Shown: one piece after another, positions 15,579-25,268 of the stretch
Position numbering within the stretch: position 1 is the stretch's first letter
Layout: each line of letters starts with the position of its first letter
Assembly: GCF_026891935.1 (NCBI RefSeq)
Contig: NZ_JAPTGC010000005.1
Location: 62,001 to 126,000, forward strand
Length of the DNA: 64,000 nucleotides
Direction of reading: 5' to 3'
DNA from: Methanocorpusculum vombati
GTDB taxonomy: Archaea; Halobacteriota; Methanomicrobia; Methanomicrobiales; Methanocorpusculaceae
Translations under genes and position numbers: made by a program
Notes under the pieces: model-generated
Database searches by the model: none
Told to the model about the DNA's origin: nothing
The model's input: the letters and a program-made list of their open reading frames with translations, nothing else

Positions 15579-16192
15579 GGAATATTCACCACTTTATGCA
15601 GCTGCAGCTGGAATCTGACCGGCAGTTTCTCCGCAATAATCGTCTCAATCAGCCACTTTGCATCCGTCCCGAACACGGGCGTGATGCAGACCGGCGCACG
15701 AAGATCCGGATGTGCCGCCAGAACCTCAACCATATAGAGATAATCTGCCTCGTCCCCGATCACAAACTTCACCGAATCCTCCGGGCGCAGCGAGTCCAGC
15801 AGGGACAGATCGCTCATCTCCCCCGACGACGGACACTTTACATCCATACAGACGGACGCATACTCCTGCACCTCCCCAAACGGAATGGTGCCGTTCGTCT
15901 CAATATCCACAAAGACCCCCGCCTCATGAATCGCCGCAACCAGCGGAACAAGCTCCTCTTTCTGCAGCAGCGGCTCACCGCCCGTAATGCAGACATACCG
16001 CATTCCTGACACAATCACCGCCTGCATAATCTCCTCGGCGGTCGTCTCAACGCCCTGCGAATTATTCAGCGAGTACCGCGTATCGCACCACGCACAGTGG
16101 AGATTGCATCCCGCAAACCGCACAAACATACAGGGCATTCCCTGCCGCAGCCCCTCCCCTTGTAAACTCACAAACGTCTCAGTGATTCTCAC
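15575..16192 (-). CDS. queE: 7-carboxy-7-deazaguanine synthase QueE
   Basis: QueE is a radical SAM enzyme that contracts 6-carboxytetrahydropterin to 7-carboxy-7-deazaguanine. The 205-residue protein carries the [4Fe-4S] motif in [15 protein letters not shown] near residues 26-40 (C-x3-C-x2-C), preceded by SLQGEG, and the SAM-binding GGEPLLQ near residue 72. The length is typical. It is the middle gene of queD-queE-queC. Confidence 0.95.
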   Translation of the reverse strand: MRITETFVSLQGEGLRQGMPCMFVRFAGCNLHCAWCDTRYSLNNSQGVETTAEEIMQAVIVSGMRYVCITGGEPLLQKEELVPLVAAIHEAGVFVDIETNGTIPFGEVQEYASVCMDVKCPSSGEMSDLSLLDSLRPEDSVKFVIGDEADYLYMVEVLAAHPDLRAPVCITPVFGTDAKWLIETIIAEKLPVRFQLQLHKVVNIP

Positions 16193-16596
16193 TCAGCATC
16201 CACCTCTGCATAACAGCCGTCCGACTCCCAGACCCGTACCCGCGTCACTCGGGCATCCACGCCCGCTTCCCCGCAGAACCGGTTCAGCCGCGCCCGGATG
16301 TCCTCGGCAAGCAGTTCACTGGTCGGATCGCCGTCCGTCAGCACCGGCAGCTGGAACGGGGACAGGGCTTTGACCATCGGGTCATCCTTGTTCAAGATTA
16401 CCTGATGATCATACACCTCCACCACCTGCTTGATAATATTATAGTCCAGAAGAATCTTCGACGTCGCATCGATCGTTCCCTCCATCCAGACCTCGACCTC
16501 CCAGCGATGACCATGCAGCCGGGAACATTTCCCCTCGTAATGCATCAGCCGGTGGGACGCATCAAAGTGTGTTTCCTTAAAGATCCGGGTACTCAT
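16189..16596 (-). CDS. queD: 6-carboxy-5,6,7,8-tetrahydropterin synthase QueD
   Basis: QueD converts dihydroneopterin triphosphate to 6-carboxytetrahydropterin, the first committed step toward preQ0. From the ATG at 16596 the protein has 135 residues with the zinc-binding HFDASHRL and CSRLHGHRW, and the catalytic CSRLHGH cysteine. An in-frame start 12 bp upstream is possible, but the ATG beginning MSTRIFKETHF matches the family N-terminus better. It is the first gene of the que operon. Confidence 0.93.
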   Translation of the reverse strand: MSTRIFKETHFDASHRLMHYEGKCSRLHGHRWEVEVWMEGTIDATSKILLDYNIIKQVVEVYDHQVILNKDDPMVKALSPFQLPVLTDGDPTSELLAEDIRARLNRFCGEAGVDARVTRVRVWESDGCYAEVDAE

Positions 16597-16671
16597 AGTT
16601 AACCACATATTGCTCGCGGGAAACTATAATAATAGAGGTATAATAGAGGTAGAGATGACATACTACTACGC

Positions 16672-17826
16672 ATGAACACCCCCGCATATGTTTACGATAC
16701 AACCCGCATCTGCGGAAATATACAAAAACTCAAAACCGCCTTCCCGCAGTTTGCAATCCTCTACTCCCTGAAAGCAAATCCCTACCCGCCGCTCGTACAG
16801 TTTATCGCATCCCAAAACATCGGTGCGGATGCAGCATCGCAAAAGGAGGTCATGCTCGCACGCGCAAATGGTGTCTCTCCCCAGCACATCTATTATTCAG
16901 GTCCCGGAAAAACTCTGTCTGATCTCACCGAAACCTTCGGTCACTGCGTCCTCATCGCTGACAGTTTTCAGGAACTCGAACGGATCAACCGGCTTGCAAA
17001 AGAACGGGGCGTTGAGCAGGAGGTCGGTATCCGCATCAACCCGGACTTCACCATGCACGGCACTCCCGGCATACCGTCCAAGTTTGGCATCGACGAGGAA
17101 CTCTGTATCAAAGATGCATTTGCCGCCTTTCCTGCACTCCGGATAACCGGTATCCATGTGCATGTACAGTCCCAGGAATTGGACTGGAAAAAGATTGCCC
17201 GGTACTATGAAAACGTCTTCCGGCTCGCCGTCCGTGTTCAGCAGGAGATCGGGCATCCTCTTTCCTTCATCAACTTCGGTTCCGGTATCGGCGTTCCCTA
17301 TCAGGAGACGGACGCACCCGTAAACCTTGATGCACTCGGAAAACATGCGGCAGAACTTGTTGCCGCCTACCGGCCGCAGATCTCCGCAACCCTTCTGATC
17401 GAGTCGGGCAGATTTCTCGTCTGCGAAGCAGGAACATACATCACTGAAGTACTTGACATCAAACGATCCCGCGGGAAAACCTATCTCATCGTGGACGGAG
17501 GACTCAACGGATTTTTCCGGCCGGCACTCTCCGCGTTTGTCGGTGACGGTCACGCATCAGCAGAACCGCTCTTCACCGCAAAAGATGCCTGGCGGATCAC
17601 CTCGGACGCAACGACACCGGAAACCGAAGTGGTGGACATTGTGGGAAACCTCTGTACCGCCTCAGATATCCTTGCGGAACAGATCCGTCTTCCGCGTGCC
17701 GCAGCAGGTGATCGGATCACCTTTACCCATGCAGGAAGTTATGCCTGTACACTCTCTCCGCAGCTTTTCGGCAGTCAGAAAAAACCGGAAGAAGTACTGC
17801 TCCCGCAGGACACAATCTCCCATTAA
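16672..17826 (+). CDS. PLP-dependent decarboxylase, diaminopimelate/ornithine type
   Basis: This 384-residue fold-type III PLP enzyme has the PLP lysine in LYSLKANP at residues 31-38, HVHVQSQ near 162, FGSGIGVPY near 200, IESGRFLV near 243, GNLCTASD (the substrate Cys region) and GSYACTLSP at the C-terminus. The family includes diaminopimelate decarboxylase (LysA), arginine/ornithine decarboxylases and enzymes of natural-product pathways. It is shorter than a typical LysA (about 415), and no lysine genes are adjacent, so substrate assignment is open. The 5' region carries two AATAGAGGT repeats and a TATA-like sequence. Confidence 0.8.
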   Translation: MNTPAYVYDTTRICGNIQKLKTAFPQFAILYSLKANPYPPLVQFIASQNIGADAASQKEVMLARANGVSPQHIYYSGPGKTLSDLTETFGHCVLIADSFQELERINRLAKERGVEQEVGIRINPDFTMHGTPGIPSKFGIDEELCIKDAFAAFPALRITGIHVHVQSQELDWKKIARYYENVFRLAVRVQQEIGHPLSFINFGSGIGVPYQETDAPVNLDALGKHAAELVAAYRPQISATLLIESGRFLVCEAGTYITEVLDIKRSRGKTYLIVDGGLNGFFRPALSAFVGDGHASAEPLFTAKDAWRITSDATTPETEVVDIVGNLCTASDILAEQIRLPRAAAGDRITFTHAGSYACTLSPQLFGSQKKPEEVLLPQDTISH

Positions 17827-18030
17827 TATTATTAGGACAGCCTGCTCATAAGTATAGGAACATGCAAGGGAAGGCTATCTCTCAAAGACCCTTCCCCCGC
17901 ATTCACAATATTCCAACAGAGGAATAGTTTCCCGGAAATCTACGTGCACGTTTTTTTCGGGAGACACAGCACAGGCGACTGTGTTCCAAGATTCATCTAT
18001 CCAAAAATCTACTGTAACTGAGGTAATTTA
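17827..18030 (+). promoter_or_regulatory. Structured leader region of the str operon
   Basis: The 204-bp leader before rpsL contains several inverted repeats: GGGAAGG/CCTTCCC (17868-17874 with 17890-17896), TTTCC-C-GGAAA (17928-17938), the palindrome ACGTGCACGT (17942-17951), and ACACAG/CTGTGT (17964-17969 with 17979-17984). The first may end the upstream gene. The others could form an RNA leader that binds a ribosomal protein, as S7 does in bacteria. Purine-rich GAGGTAA precedes the ATG at 18031. Confidence 0.4.
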
Positions 18031-18459
18031 ATGGGACAGGGAAAATTCGCAGCAAGAAAGCTTGTCCGTTCCGCCAAGAAATTCCGGTGGAGCGACTCGG
18101 TTTATGCGCGCAGAGCGCTTAAGCTGAAGCTGAAGGCAGACCCGCTTGAGGGCGCACCGCTCGGACGTGCAATCGTCTTAGAGAAAGTCGGTGTTGAAGC
18201 AAAACAGCCGAACTCCGCAATCAGAAAGTGCGTTCGTGTTCAGCTGATCAAAAACGGCCGTCAGGTCACTGCATTTGCAGTCGGCGACGGTGCAATCAAC
18301 TTCATCGATGAACACGACGAAGTCACCATCTGTGGTATCGGCGGTCGTGCAGGACGTTCCATGGGAGATATTCCGGGAGTCCGTTTCGTCGTTATCGGCG
18401 TCAACGGTGTCACGCTCAATGAGCTTGTTATCGGACGCAAGGAGAAGGCACGGAGGTAA
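18031..18459 (+). CDS. rpsL: 30S ribosomal protein S12 (uS12)
   Basis: The 142-residue archaeal-type S12 sits at the decoding centre and affects fidelity. Conserved blocks are [20 protein letters not shown], the [15 protein letters not shown] loop around residues 54-70, and [21 protein letters not shown]. It is the first gene of the rpsL-rpsG-fusA operon; rpsG starts 5 bp downstream. The size and the archaeal/eukaryal form (longer N-terminus than bacterial S12) are as expected. Confidence 0.98.
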   Translation: MGQGKFAARKLVRSAKKFRWSDSVYARRALKLKLKADPLEGAPLGRAIVLEKVGVEAKQPNSAIRKCVRVQLIKNGRQVTAFAVGDGAINFIDEHDEVTICGIGGRAGRSMGDIPGVRFVVIGVNGVTLNELVIGRKEKARR

Positions 18460-18464
18460 ATAGT

Positions 18465-19052
18465 ATGGCAGAAGAACAGACTGCAACCAGCAAGATCCTG
18501 CTGTTCAACAAATGGGACACGAGTGAAGTCGTTGTCAAGGACGCAGGTCTCGTCCGCTACGTGACCGTAACCTCCACCGAGGTTCCGAGTTCCTGCGGCA
18601 GACTCACCCAGCAGCAGTTCACCAAGAGCCAGATGGCAATTGTGGAGCGGCTCATCAACCGTCTGATGCAGACGGAGACCAACACCGGCAAGAAACAGCT
18701 GTGTACCCGTATCGTTATGGACGCATTCGACGAGATCAACAAGAAGACCAAGCAGAACCCGCTTCAGGTCCTCGTTGACGCTGTCGCGAATGCAGGTCCG
18801 CGCGAAGAGACCGTCCGTCTGAAGTACGGCGGTATCAACGTCCCGAAGTCCGTGGATTCCGCACCAATCCGCCGTGTCAACACTGCACTCCGCTACATTG
18901 CCATGGCAACCTGGAAAGGTTCCCACAAGACCAAGAAGCCGGCATACCTTGTGCTCGCCAATGAACTTATCATGGCCGCAAAGGGAGATGCAAAGTGCTT
19001 CTCCGTTGGAAAGAAGGAAGAAGTCGAGCGGATTGCAAAGTCTGCCCGGTAA
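18465..19052 (+). CDS. rpsG: 30S ribosomal protein S7 (uS7)
   Basis: The 195-residue archaeal S7 binds the 3' major domain of 16S rRNA. The recognisable core runs from [20 protein letters not shown] to [25 protein letters not shown] and ends with [32 protein letters not shown]. The N-terminal extension is normal for archaea. It follows rpsL after 5 bp, and fusA starts 34 bp downstream. Confidence 0.98.
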   Translation: MAEEQTATSKILLFNKWDTSEVVVKDAGLVRYVTVTSTEVPSSCGRLTQQQFTKSQMAIVERLINRLMQTETNTGKKQLCTRIVMDAFDEINKKTKQNPLQVLVDAVANAGPREETVRLKYGGINVPKSVDSAPIRRVNTALRYIAMATWKGSHKTKKPAYLVLANELIMAAKGDAKCFSVGKKEEVERIAKSAR

Positions 19053-19086
19053 ACAAATATCAAATCTTTTTTAGAAAAGGTGTTTT

Positions 19087-21285
19087 ATGTCACGCGGAAA
19101 GAAGATGGTTGAAAGAATTACGGAGCTCATGAACGATCCTGAGCACATCCGTAACATCGGTATCGTAGCACACATTGACCACGGAAAGACCACCCTCTCA
19201 GATAACCTCCTCTCCGGAGCAGGAATGATCAGTGAGGAACTCTCCGGCAAAGCATGCTGGATGGACTCCGATGAGGAGGAACAGGCACGTGGAATCACGA
19301 TTGATGCATCCAACGTGTCCATGGTCCACAAAGTCGGGGACAAAGAGTACCTCATCAACATGATTGATACTCCCGGCCACGTTGACTTCGGCGGAGATGT
19401 TACCCGCGCAATGCGTGCAGTGGACGGAGCTGTCGTCGTTGTGGACGCAGTCGAAGGCCCGATGCCGCAGACCGAGACGGTGCTGCGCCAGGCACTCAAA
19501 GAGGGTGTCCACCCGGTTCTGTTCATCAACAAGGTTGACCGGCTTATCAATGAGCTGAAGGTGAACCCGCAGGAGATGATGATTCGTCTTGGTAAGGTTA
19601 TTGACAAAGTCAACAAGCTCATCAAGGGAATGAACGAGGAGCTCTACAACAACGGCGGATGGAAACTCGACGCTCTGAAAGGAAACGTCGCATTTGGTTC
19701 TGCTCTCTACAACTGGGCAATCTCGATTCCCTACATGAAGAAGTCCGGTGTCAGTCTTCAGACGATCATTGACAAATGCAACGAGGGCGATGCAAAGTAC
19801 CTTGCAAAGGCTTCCCCGCTGCATGCAGTGCTGCTTGATATGGTGGTTACCTTCCTGCCGAACCCGCTTGAGGCACAGGGAAGAAGATGCCACATTATCT
19901 GGCACGGCGATGTAAACTCTGAGATCGGTAAGGCAATGTATGCCTGTGATGCGAACGGACCGGCCGCCATGATGGTTACCGACATCTCCTTTGACAAGCA
20001 TGCAGGAGAAGTTGCAACCGGCAGACTGTTCTCCGGAACGCTGACCCGTGGTATGGAAGTGTACATCTCCGGTACCGCCGGTAAACCGAACAGACTTCAG
20101 CAGGTCGGTATCTTCATGGGCCCGACCCGGGTGGATGTGGACAAGGTTGTGGCAGGAAACATTGCCGCAGTTACCGGTATGAACGATGCAATCGTTGGTT
20201 CGACCGTTTCTTCCCTGAAGGAGATGACGCCGTTCGAGTCTCTGAAGCACTACTCCGAGCCGGTTATGACCGTTGCAGTTGAGGCAAAGAACACGAAGGA
20301 TCTGCCGAAGCTGATTGAGGTTCTGCACCAGGTTGCAAAGGAAGACCCGACTGTCCGCGTGAACATCAACGAGGAGACGGGCGAACACCTTATCGCCGGT
20401 ATGGGCGAGCTGCACCTTGAGGTCGTTACCGGCCGTATCAAGAGAGACAAAGGTGTGGATATTGTTACTTCCCCGCCGATTGTGGTGTACCGTGAGACGG
20501 TTGCAAAGGCCCTTGACGGGACCGTTGAAGGGAAGTCCCCGAACCGCCACAACAGATTCTTCCTGTCTGTTGAGCCGATGCCGCAGAACATTCTTGATGC
20601 AATTCAGTCAAGCGAGATCTCTATGAACATGGAGAACATCGCCCGCCGTGATGCACTTGCCGCACTTGGCATGGACAAGGATGAGGCAAAGAACGTGAAG
20701 GATATCTATGGTTCCAACATGTTCATCGACTGCACGAAAGGTATTCAGTACCTCAATGAGACCATGGAACTTATCATCGATGGTCTGCATGAGGCACTGG
20801 ACGGCGGACCGCTCGCAGATGAGCAGGTGCAGAACGTTCTCATTAAGCTCCACGATGTGAAGCTGCACGAAGATGCAATCCACCGTGGTCCGGGACAGGT
20901 TATTCCGGCAGTCCGTGGTGGTCTGAAGGCTGCTCTTCTGATGGCCGGTGACACACTGCTTGAGCCGATGCAGAAGATCCAGATTACGGTTCCGCAGGAT
21001 CAGATGGGTGCGGCAATTTCCCAGATTCAGGGACGCCGCGGTCAGCTGTCTACGACCGATGCTGAGGGTGACCAGATTGTGGTCAACGGTGAGGCACCGG
21101 TTGCCGAGTTGTTCGGTTTCGCAGGCGATATCCGTTCCGCAACCGAAGGCCGTGCCATGTGGTCCACTGAGTTCGCAGGATTCTCTCCGGTTCCGCAGGG
21201 TATGCTCTCCGAGATTGTGATGGGCATCAGAAAGAGAAAGGGTCTCAAGGAACAGATTCCGACCCCGAAGGATTACCTCGAGTAA
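19087..21285 (+). CDS. fusA: Elongation factor 2 (aEF-2)
   Basis: The 732-residue GTPase drives ribosomal translocation. Motifs include G1 AHIDHGKTT near residues 27-35, the switch [10 protein letters not shown]3 [11 protein letters not shown]4 NKVDRL, and the domain IV tip with the diphthamide histidine 599 in [13 protein letters not shown]. That residue marks archaeal/eukaryal EF-2 and distinguishes it from bacterial EF-G. The gene is the third of the str operon. Confidence 0.98.
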   Translation: MSRGKKMVERITELMNDPEHIRNIGIVAHIDHGKTTLSDNLLSGAGMISEELSGKACWMDSDEEEQARGITIDASNVSMVHKVGDKEYLINMIDTPGHVDFGGDVTRAMRAVDGAVVVVDAVEGPMPQTETVLRQALKEGVHPVLFINKVDRLINELKVNPQEMMIRLGKVIDKVNKLIKGMNEELYNNGGWKLDALKGNVAFGSALYNWAISIPYMKKSGVSLQTIIDKCNEGDAKYLAKASPLHAVLLDMVVTFLPNPLEAQGRRCHIIWHGDVNSEIGKAMYACDANGPAAMMVTDISFDKHAGEVATGRLFSGTLTRGMEVYISGTAGKPNRLQQVGIFMGPTRVDVDKVVAGNIAAVTGMNDAIVGSTVSSLKEMTPFESLKHYSEPVMTVAVEAKNTKDLPKLIEVLHQVAKEDPTVRVNINEETGEHLIAGMGELHLEVVTGRIKRDKGVDIVTSPPIVVYRETVAKALDGTVEGKSPNRHNRFFLSVEPMPQNILDAIQSSEISMNMENIARRDALAALGMDKDEAKNVKDIYGSNMFIDCTKGIQYLNETMELIIDGLHEALDGGPLADEQVQNVLIKLHDVKLHEDAIHRGPGQVIPAVRGGLKAALLMAGDTLLEPMQKIQITVPQDQMGAAISQIQGRRGQLSTTDAEGDQIVVNGEAPVAELFGFAGDIRSATEGRAMWSTEFAGFSPVPQGMLSEIVMGIRKRKGLKEQIPTPKDYLE

Positions 21286-21524
21286 TTCTTTTTCTCCCAA
21301 TATACAGAGAATACTCTCTCCCGGAAGGATTCGGGAGTCAACTCCATTCCTCTGTTATCTTTTTTCGTCCCCGGATTTTTAGAACGAACCTTGAGTTCCA
21401 TGATGTTTTTTTCAGTGTGTTTTGTGGTATTTGTGGGTTTTGGGATTTTATGGACAACGCCCGTATCTCCACAATTGTTATATCCTGTAAGGTGACAAAG
21501 TAAGATTACCGGAGTCTTTCCCGT
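21286..21524. other. Intergenic region after the str operon
   Basis: T-rich stretches directly after the fusA stop (TTCTTTTTCTCCC) could end transcription. The rest is AT-rich promoter-like sequence before the acyltransferase. No gene or strong repeat was seen. Confidence 0.4.
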
Positions 21525-22685
21525 ATGCATCTGTATTCCATCGATAATCTGCGAAATATCTGTATACTTCTTCTTATTCCCTATCACACGCTGCTGATTT
21601 ACAGTTCGCTCGGGTTTTCCTACAATCTTCAGGGTGATGTGCTGCCCGCGGTGAATCCGGTACTGATTTTTATCAATCTCTGGATTATGCCGCTGATGTT
21701 TGTGGCAGCCGGTATGGCATCGCGGTATTCCCTGGCAAAGCGGACGGAGATGGAGTACGGAAAGGAACGGATGCTGCGGCTGTTTATTCCGTTTCTGTGT
21801 GCGTTCATTCTGCTGATGCCGATCCAGTATTATGTTCGGGAACTCAGTACCGGAACCTATACCGGCGGATTTTTTTCCTACGTTACTACTGATCTCGTTC
21901 CAACGATGCTGGGAAATACGTTTGACGGCGGTCAGCTCTGGTTTATTCTCTGGCTTTTTGGGATCTCGCTTCTTGCACTGCCGGTTATGCACTGGTGGAC
22001 GAAAAAAGCAGAGAAAACGACCGTGCAGCGTATGGACCATATGCCGGTATGGCTGATCGTTTTCGTGTTCTTCCTTCCGGCATTCATGTTTCTTGCAGGT
22101 AATTTTCTTGGTACAGGGTTGTTGTCGTGGCTTGCAGAGACGCCGGTTGTGGATACTTTTCTTATCTCGCTGGTATGGATGAGTGCACAACGATCGTATT
22201 CTTTTCTGATGTTTTTTGCGTTTTTTATTCTGGGGTATCTGGTTCTCAGCAGTCCCGGTGTACAGAATACGCTTGAACGATGCAGGTTTCCTCTCACCTG
22301 TGCGGCTGTTGCGGGTATTGTTCTGTTCGGTGTGATGCTCGTCTTTGTTCCCCTCAATTCAGTTCTGAGTGAGTTTGGCAATGTGCTTGCCGCAGGACCG
22401 GTAATTCTTGCGATGATCGGTCTTGGCATACATTATCTGGAAAAACACAACCGGGTTACCGAGTATCTCAGTGCGTCATCATTTACCGTTTACATCTTCC
22501 ACCAGTCATGGCTGTTACTTATAGGCTGGTTTGTACTTTTGTGGGTTCCCAATCCTCTGGTGCAGATTCTGATTATCATCGTTCTGACGTTTGTGACTAC
22601 GTATCTTTCCTACGAGGCCGTGAAACGGTTCCGCGTAACACGGTTTATGTTCGGCATAAAAGAGCCGGGAAAAAAGAGCAGCTGA
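21525..22685 (+). CDS. Membrane acyltransferase family 3 protein
   Basis: The 386-residue protein has about ten hydrophobic segments and opens with MHLYSIDNLRNICILLLIPYH, where the Asp-Asn-Leu-Arg and the His of PYH are the family 3 acyltransferase pattern. Such proteins O-acylate sugars of surface glycans or antibiotics (OafA, OpgC type). KRTEMEYGKERMLRLFIPF is the conserved cytoplasmic loop. The protein ends with a basic tail. No glycan genes are adjacent; the substrate is unknown. Confidence 0.85.
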   Translation: MHLYSIDNLRNICILLLIPYHTLLIYSSLGFSYNLQGDVLPAVNPVLIFINLWIMPLMFVAAGMASRYSLAKRTEMEYGKERMLRLFIPFLCAFILLMPIQYYVRELSTGTYTGGFFSYVTTDLVPTMLGNTFDGGQLWFILWLFGISLLALPVMHWWTKKAEKTTVQRMDHMPVWLIVFVFFLPAFMFLAGNFLGTGLLSWLAETPVVDTFLISLVWMSAQRSYSFLMFFAFFILGYLVLSSPGVQNTLERCRFPLTCAAVAGIVLFGVMLVFVPLNSVLSEFGNVLAAGPVILAMIGLGIHYLEKHNRVTEYLSASSFTVYIFHQSWLLLIGWFVLLWVPNPLVQILIIIVLTFVTTYLSYEAVKRFRVTRFMFGIKEPGKKSS

Positions 22686-22829
22686 GATATTTCCTTCATT
22701 TACGCGAATACTCTGTGCTGAAAGTTCTTTCATTGGAGATATGGTGGATACCGGTTCTTTGCAAAAATAGCTGCAAATAATGTTGTAGTTTACAAAAACA
22801 GTTTATTGCATGCATGACCATTACCTGTT

Positions 22830-23588
22830 ATGAAGAAAAACAGCATACTCTTCATCGGCCTCGCTCTTGCCGTGCTCGCAGTTTTCCTTGCGGGTACGGT
22901 AGTCGCGGCCACATATGAAACACCAAATGAAAACTCCACCGTACTGAACCCTGATCTCACTGTTTCCGTTGAAAAAGCCGTCGCGGAAATTGCCATTGGT
23001 GACCAGGTGAAATTCATCATGCCCTCGAATCCTGCAACCGGTTACACCTGGGTTGTGACAAACGCTGAGGGTCTGAATGTTACCGAGGACTTCCTTGCAT
23101 CCGATTCCGAACTTATCGGCGCAGGAGGAAAGCAGGTCTTTATCCTCAGCGCGGACAAAGCAGGTATCTATACGTTCACTGCCGAGTACAAGCGGTCGTG
23201 GGAGACCGAGACTGCACCCGCCGCTACCTTTACCCAGATCATTGTCGTCAGGGATGACGGACAGAACACCGTCAAGGAGCCGGTCTTTGTAGTCTCCTTT
23301 GACGGGACTATGAATCCGCAGGTGAACCATGTGGTCAAGATCACGGTTCCGGGCAACCCGACCACGGGTTATGAGTGGCACGTAACCGCCGTTGATGGTC
23401 TGACGATCCTGAAATCCGGGTACATCCCTGATGAACATAAAGAGGGCATGACCGGGGTCGGCGGAACCTATGTCTGGTATGTCACCGCAGACAACGCAGG
23501 CACGTACACCTTTGGCGCAGAATACACGCGTTCATGGGAAACGGATGCGGCCGGTCAGTTCGCAATCAGTCTGATCTTCACTGAATAA
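22830..23588 (+). CDS. Secreted double chagasin-like (I42) protease inhibitor
   Basis: The 252-residue protein has an N-terminal signal segment (LFIGLALAVLAVFLAGTVVAA) and two tandem chagasin-type domains. Each has the first inhibitory loop NPxTGYxW (NPATGYTW at 67-74, NPTTGYEW at 176-183), a GxGG loop and an AGxYTFxAEYxRSWE strand. Chagasin/I42 proteins inhibit papain-like cysteine proteases. The two domains are similar enough to be an internal duplication. The protein is probably outside the membrane; its target, self or foreign, is not known. It stands alone. Confidence 0.88.
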   Translation: MKKNSILFIGLALAVLAVFLAGTVVAATYETPNENSTVLNPDLTVSVEKAVAEIAIGDQVKFIMPSNPATGYTWVVTNAEGLNVTEDFLASDSELIGAGGKQVFILSADKAGIYTFTAEYKRSWETETAPAATFTQIIVVRDDGQNTVKEPVFVVSFDGTMNPQVNHVVKITVPGNPTTGYEWHVTAVDGLTILKSGYIPDEHKEGMTGVGGTYVWYVTADNAGTYTFGAEYTRSWETDAAGQFAISLIFTE

Positions 23589-23683
23589 TCCGATACAGCG
23601 CATATTTTTTCAAATATCCGGGAGCTGATATCCCCTCAGTTATTTTTTTGGGACTCCGCAAAAAGAGATTATTGAATCAGGAT

Positions 23684-23853
23684 TATTTTTCTGCCACGTT
23701 CATCTCCTGATCGATCATTCTCTGCATCTGTTCATCGCATATGGTCTTTCCAAGTGCAACAGCCTCCTCACCGGTGATACCCCAAGTTTTTCTCCAATTT
23801 CCTGATGAAATGCCGTATGATTGTCAACGATGTACACGGAGTGCAGGTTCCAT
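23684..23853 (-). pseudogene. Small decayed gene with an apparent one-base deletion
   Basis: Read on the minus strand, one frame gives SVYIVDNHTAFHQEIGEKLGV and the next gives GITGEEAVALGKTICDEQMQRM and ends at a TAA at 23684. Adding one G to the G4 run at 23780-23783 joins them into a plausible peptide of about 50 residues with a helical acidic C-terminus. Possible starts are GTG at 23837 or ATG at 23853 (a different frame). I do not recognise the family. It may be a true pseudogene or a sequencing error. Confidence 0.4.
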
Positions 23854-23924
23854 ATCTATTGCGGTCTCCCCTTCGTCAGGATAAATTACTTTTTCTTCCT
23901 CGCCCGCCAACCTACTCAGTAACC

Positions 23925-24761
23925 ATGCCCGGGACCGTTCAGCACTCCGCCTCCTGTCCGGTACAATGGACCGGCGGCAGTGCATTCGACATGCACGTCC
24001 ACACGAACCACTCGGACGGACTCGTCCGTGTCCCGGAACTGTTTGCCCATCTTCACCGCCGCGGCCTTCGTGCCGCAGTCACCGACCACAACACCATTGC
24101 AGGTGTTCGCGAAGCATACGAACGCGAAGACGCGGCCAGCATCATCATTCCCGGCATCGAAGTGTCCGCCAGTGACGGCCCGCATCTTCTGATCTACTTC
24201 GACACCCCCCGCGACCTTTCCTCCTATTATGAGACCTCCATCAGAGGCCATCAGGGGGCATGCCCCCACATGGCAACCGATCTGTCAACGGAAACAATCG
24301 TCACCGCCGCAAACGAAAACGGCGGTCTTGTCATCGCCGCACACCCGTACGGTTACGCCATGCTGGTCCGCGGCGTTCTCAAGGCAATCGAGGTTGGGAT
24401 GCTTTCACCGGAGATACTGGACAATATCGACGGCCTTGAAGTCATCTGCGGCGGTCTGTCGCACGCCCTCAACATCCGTGCCGAAACCTACGCCGCAGAA
24501 CACAACTTCTGCATGACCGGCGGCTCCGACGCCCATACACTCCGCGAAGTAGGCCGGGCGGTTACCACCTCCGCAGATCCGCTGACCCCCGCAGAGTTCC
24601 TCGAAGCCGTCCGGCATCAGAAAACCGATGTCGTCGGCTGTGAGCGAGGTCCCGCAGATAACCTCCTCATGGGGACCCAGGTCATGACAAAATACGTTCC
24701 CTATCTCCCCTCAGGACTTGCCGTCCACATCCGGCAGGGAAAGATGCGGCTGCGGAAATAA
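23925..24761 (+). CDS. PHP domain metal-dependent phosphoesterase
   Basis: From the ATG at 23925 the protein has 278 residues with the PHP motifs DMHVHTNHSDGLV near residue 22 (His-x-His), TDHNT near 52, the Glu of GIEVSASDGPH, AHPYG and the C-terminal GSDAH. These residues bind two or three metals for phosphoester hydrolysis, as in histidinol phosphatase and nucleotide phosphatases. An upstream in-frame start exists at 23805, but it overlaps the decayed gene and the family match begins after 23925. A TATA-like ATAAATTA lies 36-44 bp upstream. It stands alone. Confidence 0.85.
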   Translation: MPGTVQHSASCPVQWTGGSAFDMHVHTNHSDGLVRVPELFAHLHRRGLRAAVTDHNTIAGVREAYEREDAASIIIPGIEVSASDGPHLLIYFDTPRDLSSYYETSIRGHQGACPHMATDLSTETIVTAANENGGLVIAAHPYGYAMLVRGVLKAIEVGMLSPEILDNIDGLEVICGGLSHALNIRAETYAAEHNFCMTGGSDAHTLREVGRAVTTSADPLTPAEFLEAVRHQKTDVVGCERGPADNLLMGTQVMTKYVPYLPSGLAVHIRQGKMRLRK

Positions 24762-24807
24762 CAATAAAAAAAGTGTCAGGGCAGAACTGCCCAAGATATT
24801 GAAGAAA

Positions 24808-25191
24808 TTATTCTGTCTTGGACCACAGACCGTGCTTGTTACAGTACTCGCAGGCCTTGACCGCTTTTGCCGGAGTCTTGATAACGATTTCCGGTTTTTC
24901 TCCGGGTGCAAGGAACTTTTCATGCACCACGCCGTCATCCGTTTTGAGGGCAACCCAGGTAATGTAGTGTTCGGCTTCCATCGGGTGGGCAACCGAACCG
25001 ACCGCAACCTTGTATCCGCCGTCAACTTTTGTCACAACCGGAACATGCTTTTCCTGTGCCGCATCGGTGGTGTTCTCCACCAGCTTGTGCATTGCCTCGC
25101 CGCAGCAGACAAGTTCGCCCGCACCTTTTCCGATGACTCTGACGGTGTTTCCGCAGATGTTGCACTTGTAGATTTCACTAACTTCTGTCAT
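24808..25191 (-). CDS. dfx: Desulfoferrodoxin (superoxide reductase, 2Fe type)
   Basis: Superoxide reductase turns superoxide into hydrogen peroxide using electrons from rubredoxin. The 127-residue protein has the N-terminal desulforedoxin-like iron site Cys10, Cys13, Cys29, Cys30 and the catalytic site with His49 after Glu47-Lys48, His69, His75, Cys114 and His120 (CEYCNKHGLW). All residues are present. Upstream are a TATA element and a GTTC-N6-GAAC palindrome. It lies 78 bp from the flavodiiron gene in the same direction. Confidence 0.95.
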   Translation of the reverse strand: MTEVSEIYKCNICGNTVRVIGKGAGELVCCGEAMHKLVENTTDAAQEKHVPVVTKVDGGYKVAVGSVAHPMEAEHYITWVALKTDDGVVHEKFLAPGEKPEIVIKTPAKAVKACEYCNKHGLWSKTE

Positions 25192-25200
25192 GACAGATAT

Positions 25201-25224
25201 GTTCGCGCAAGAACAATATATATT
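25201..25224 (-). promoter_or_regulatory. TATA box and candidate operator of the superoxide reductase gene
   Basis: AATATATATT (25215-25224) lies 24-33 bp before the start codon at 25191, which predicts a leaderless transcript. GTTCGCGCAAGAAC (25201-25214), an inverted repeat with 4-bp arms, fills the space between the TATA box and the predicted start site, where a repressor would block transcription. Confidence 0.45.
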
Positions 25225-25268
25225 TGAGGATAGCGGTAATTCACGAAAAAAAGAAATGGAAATGGAAT

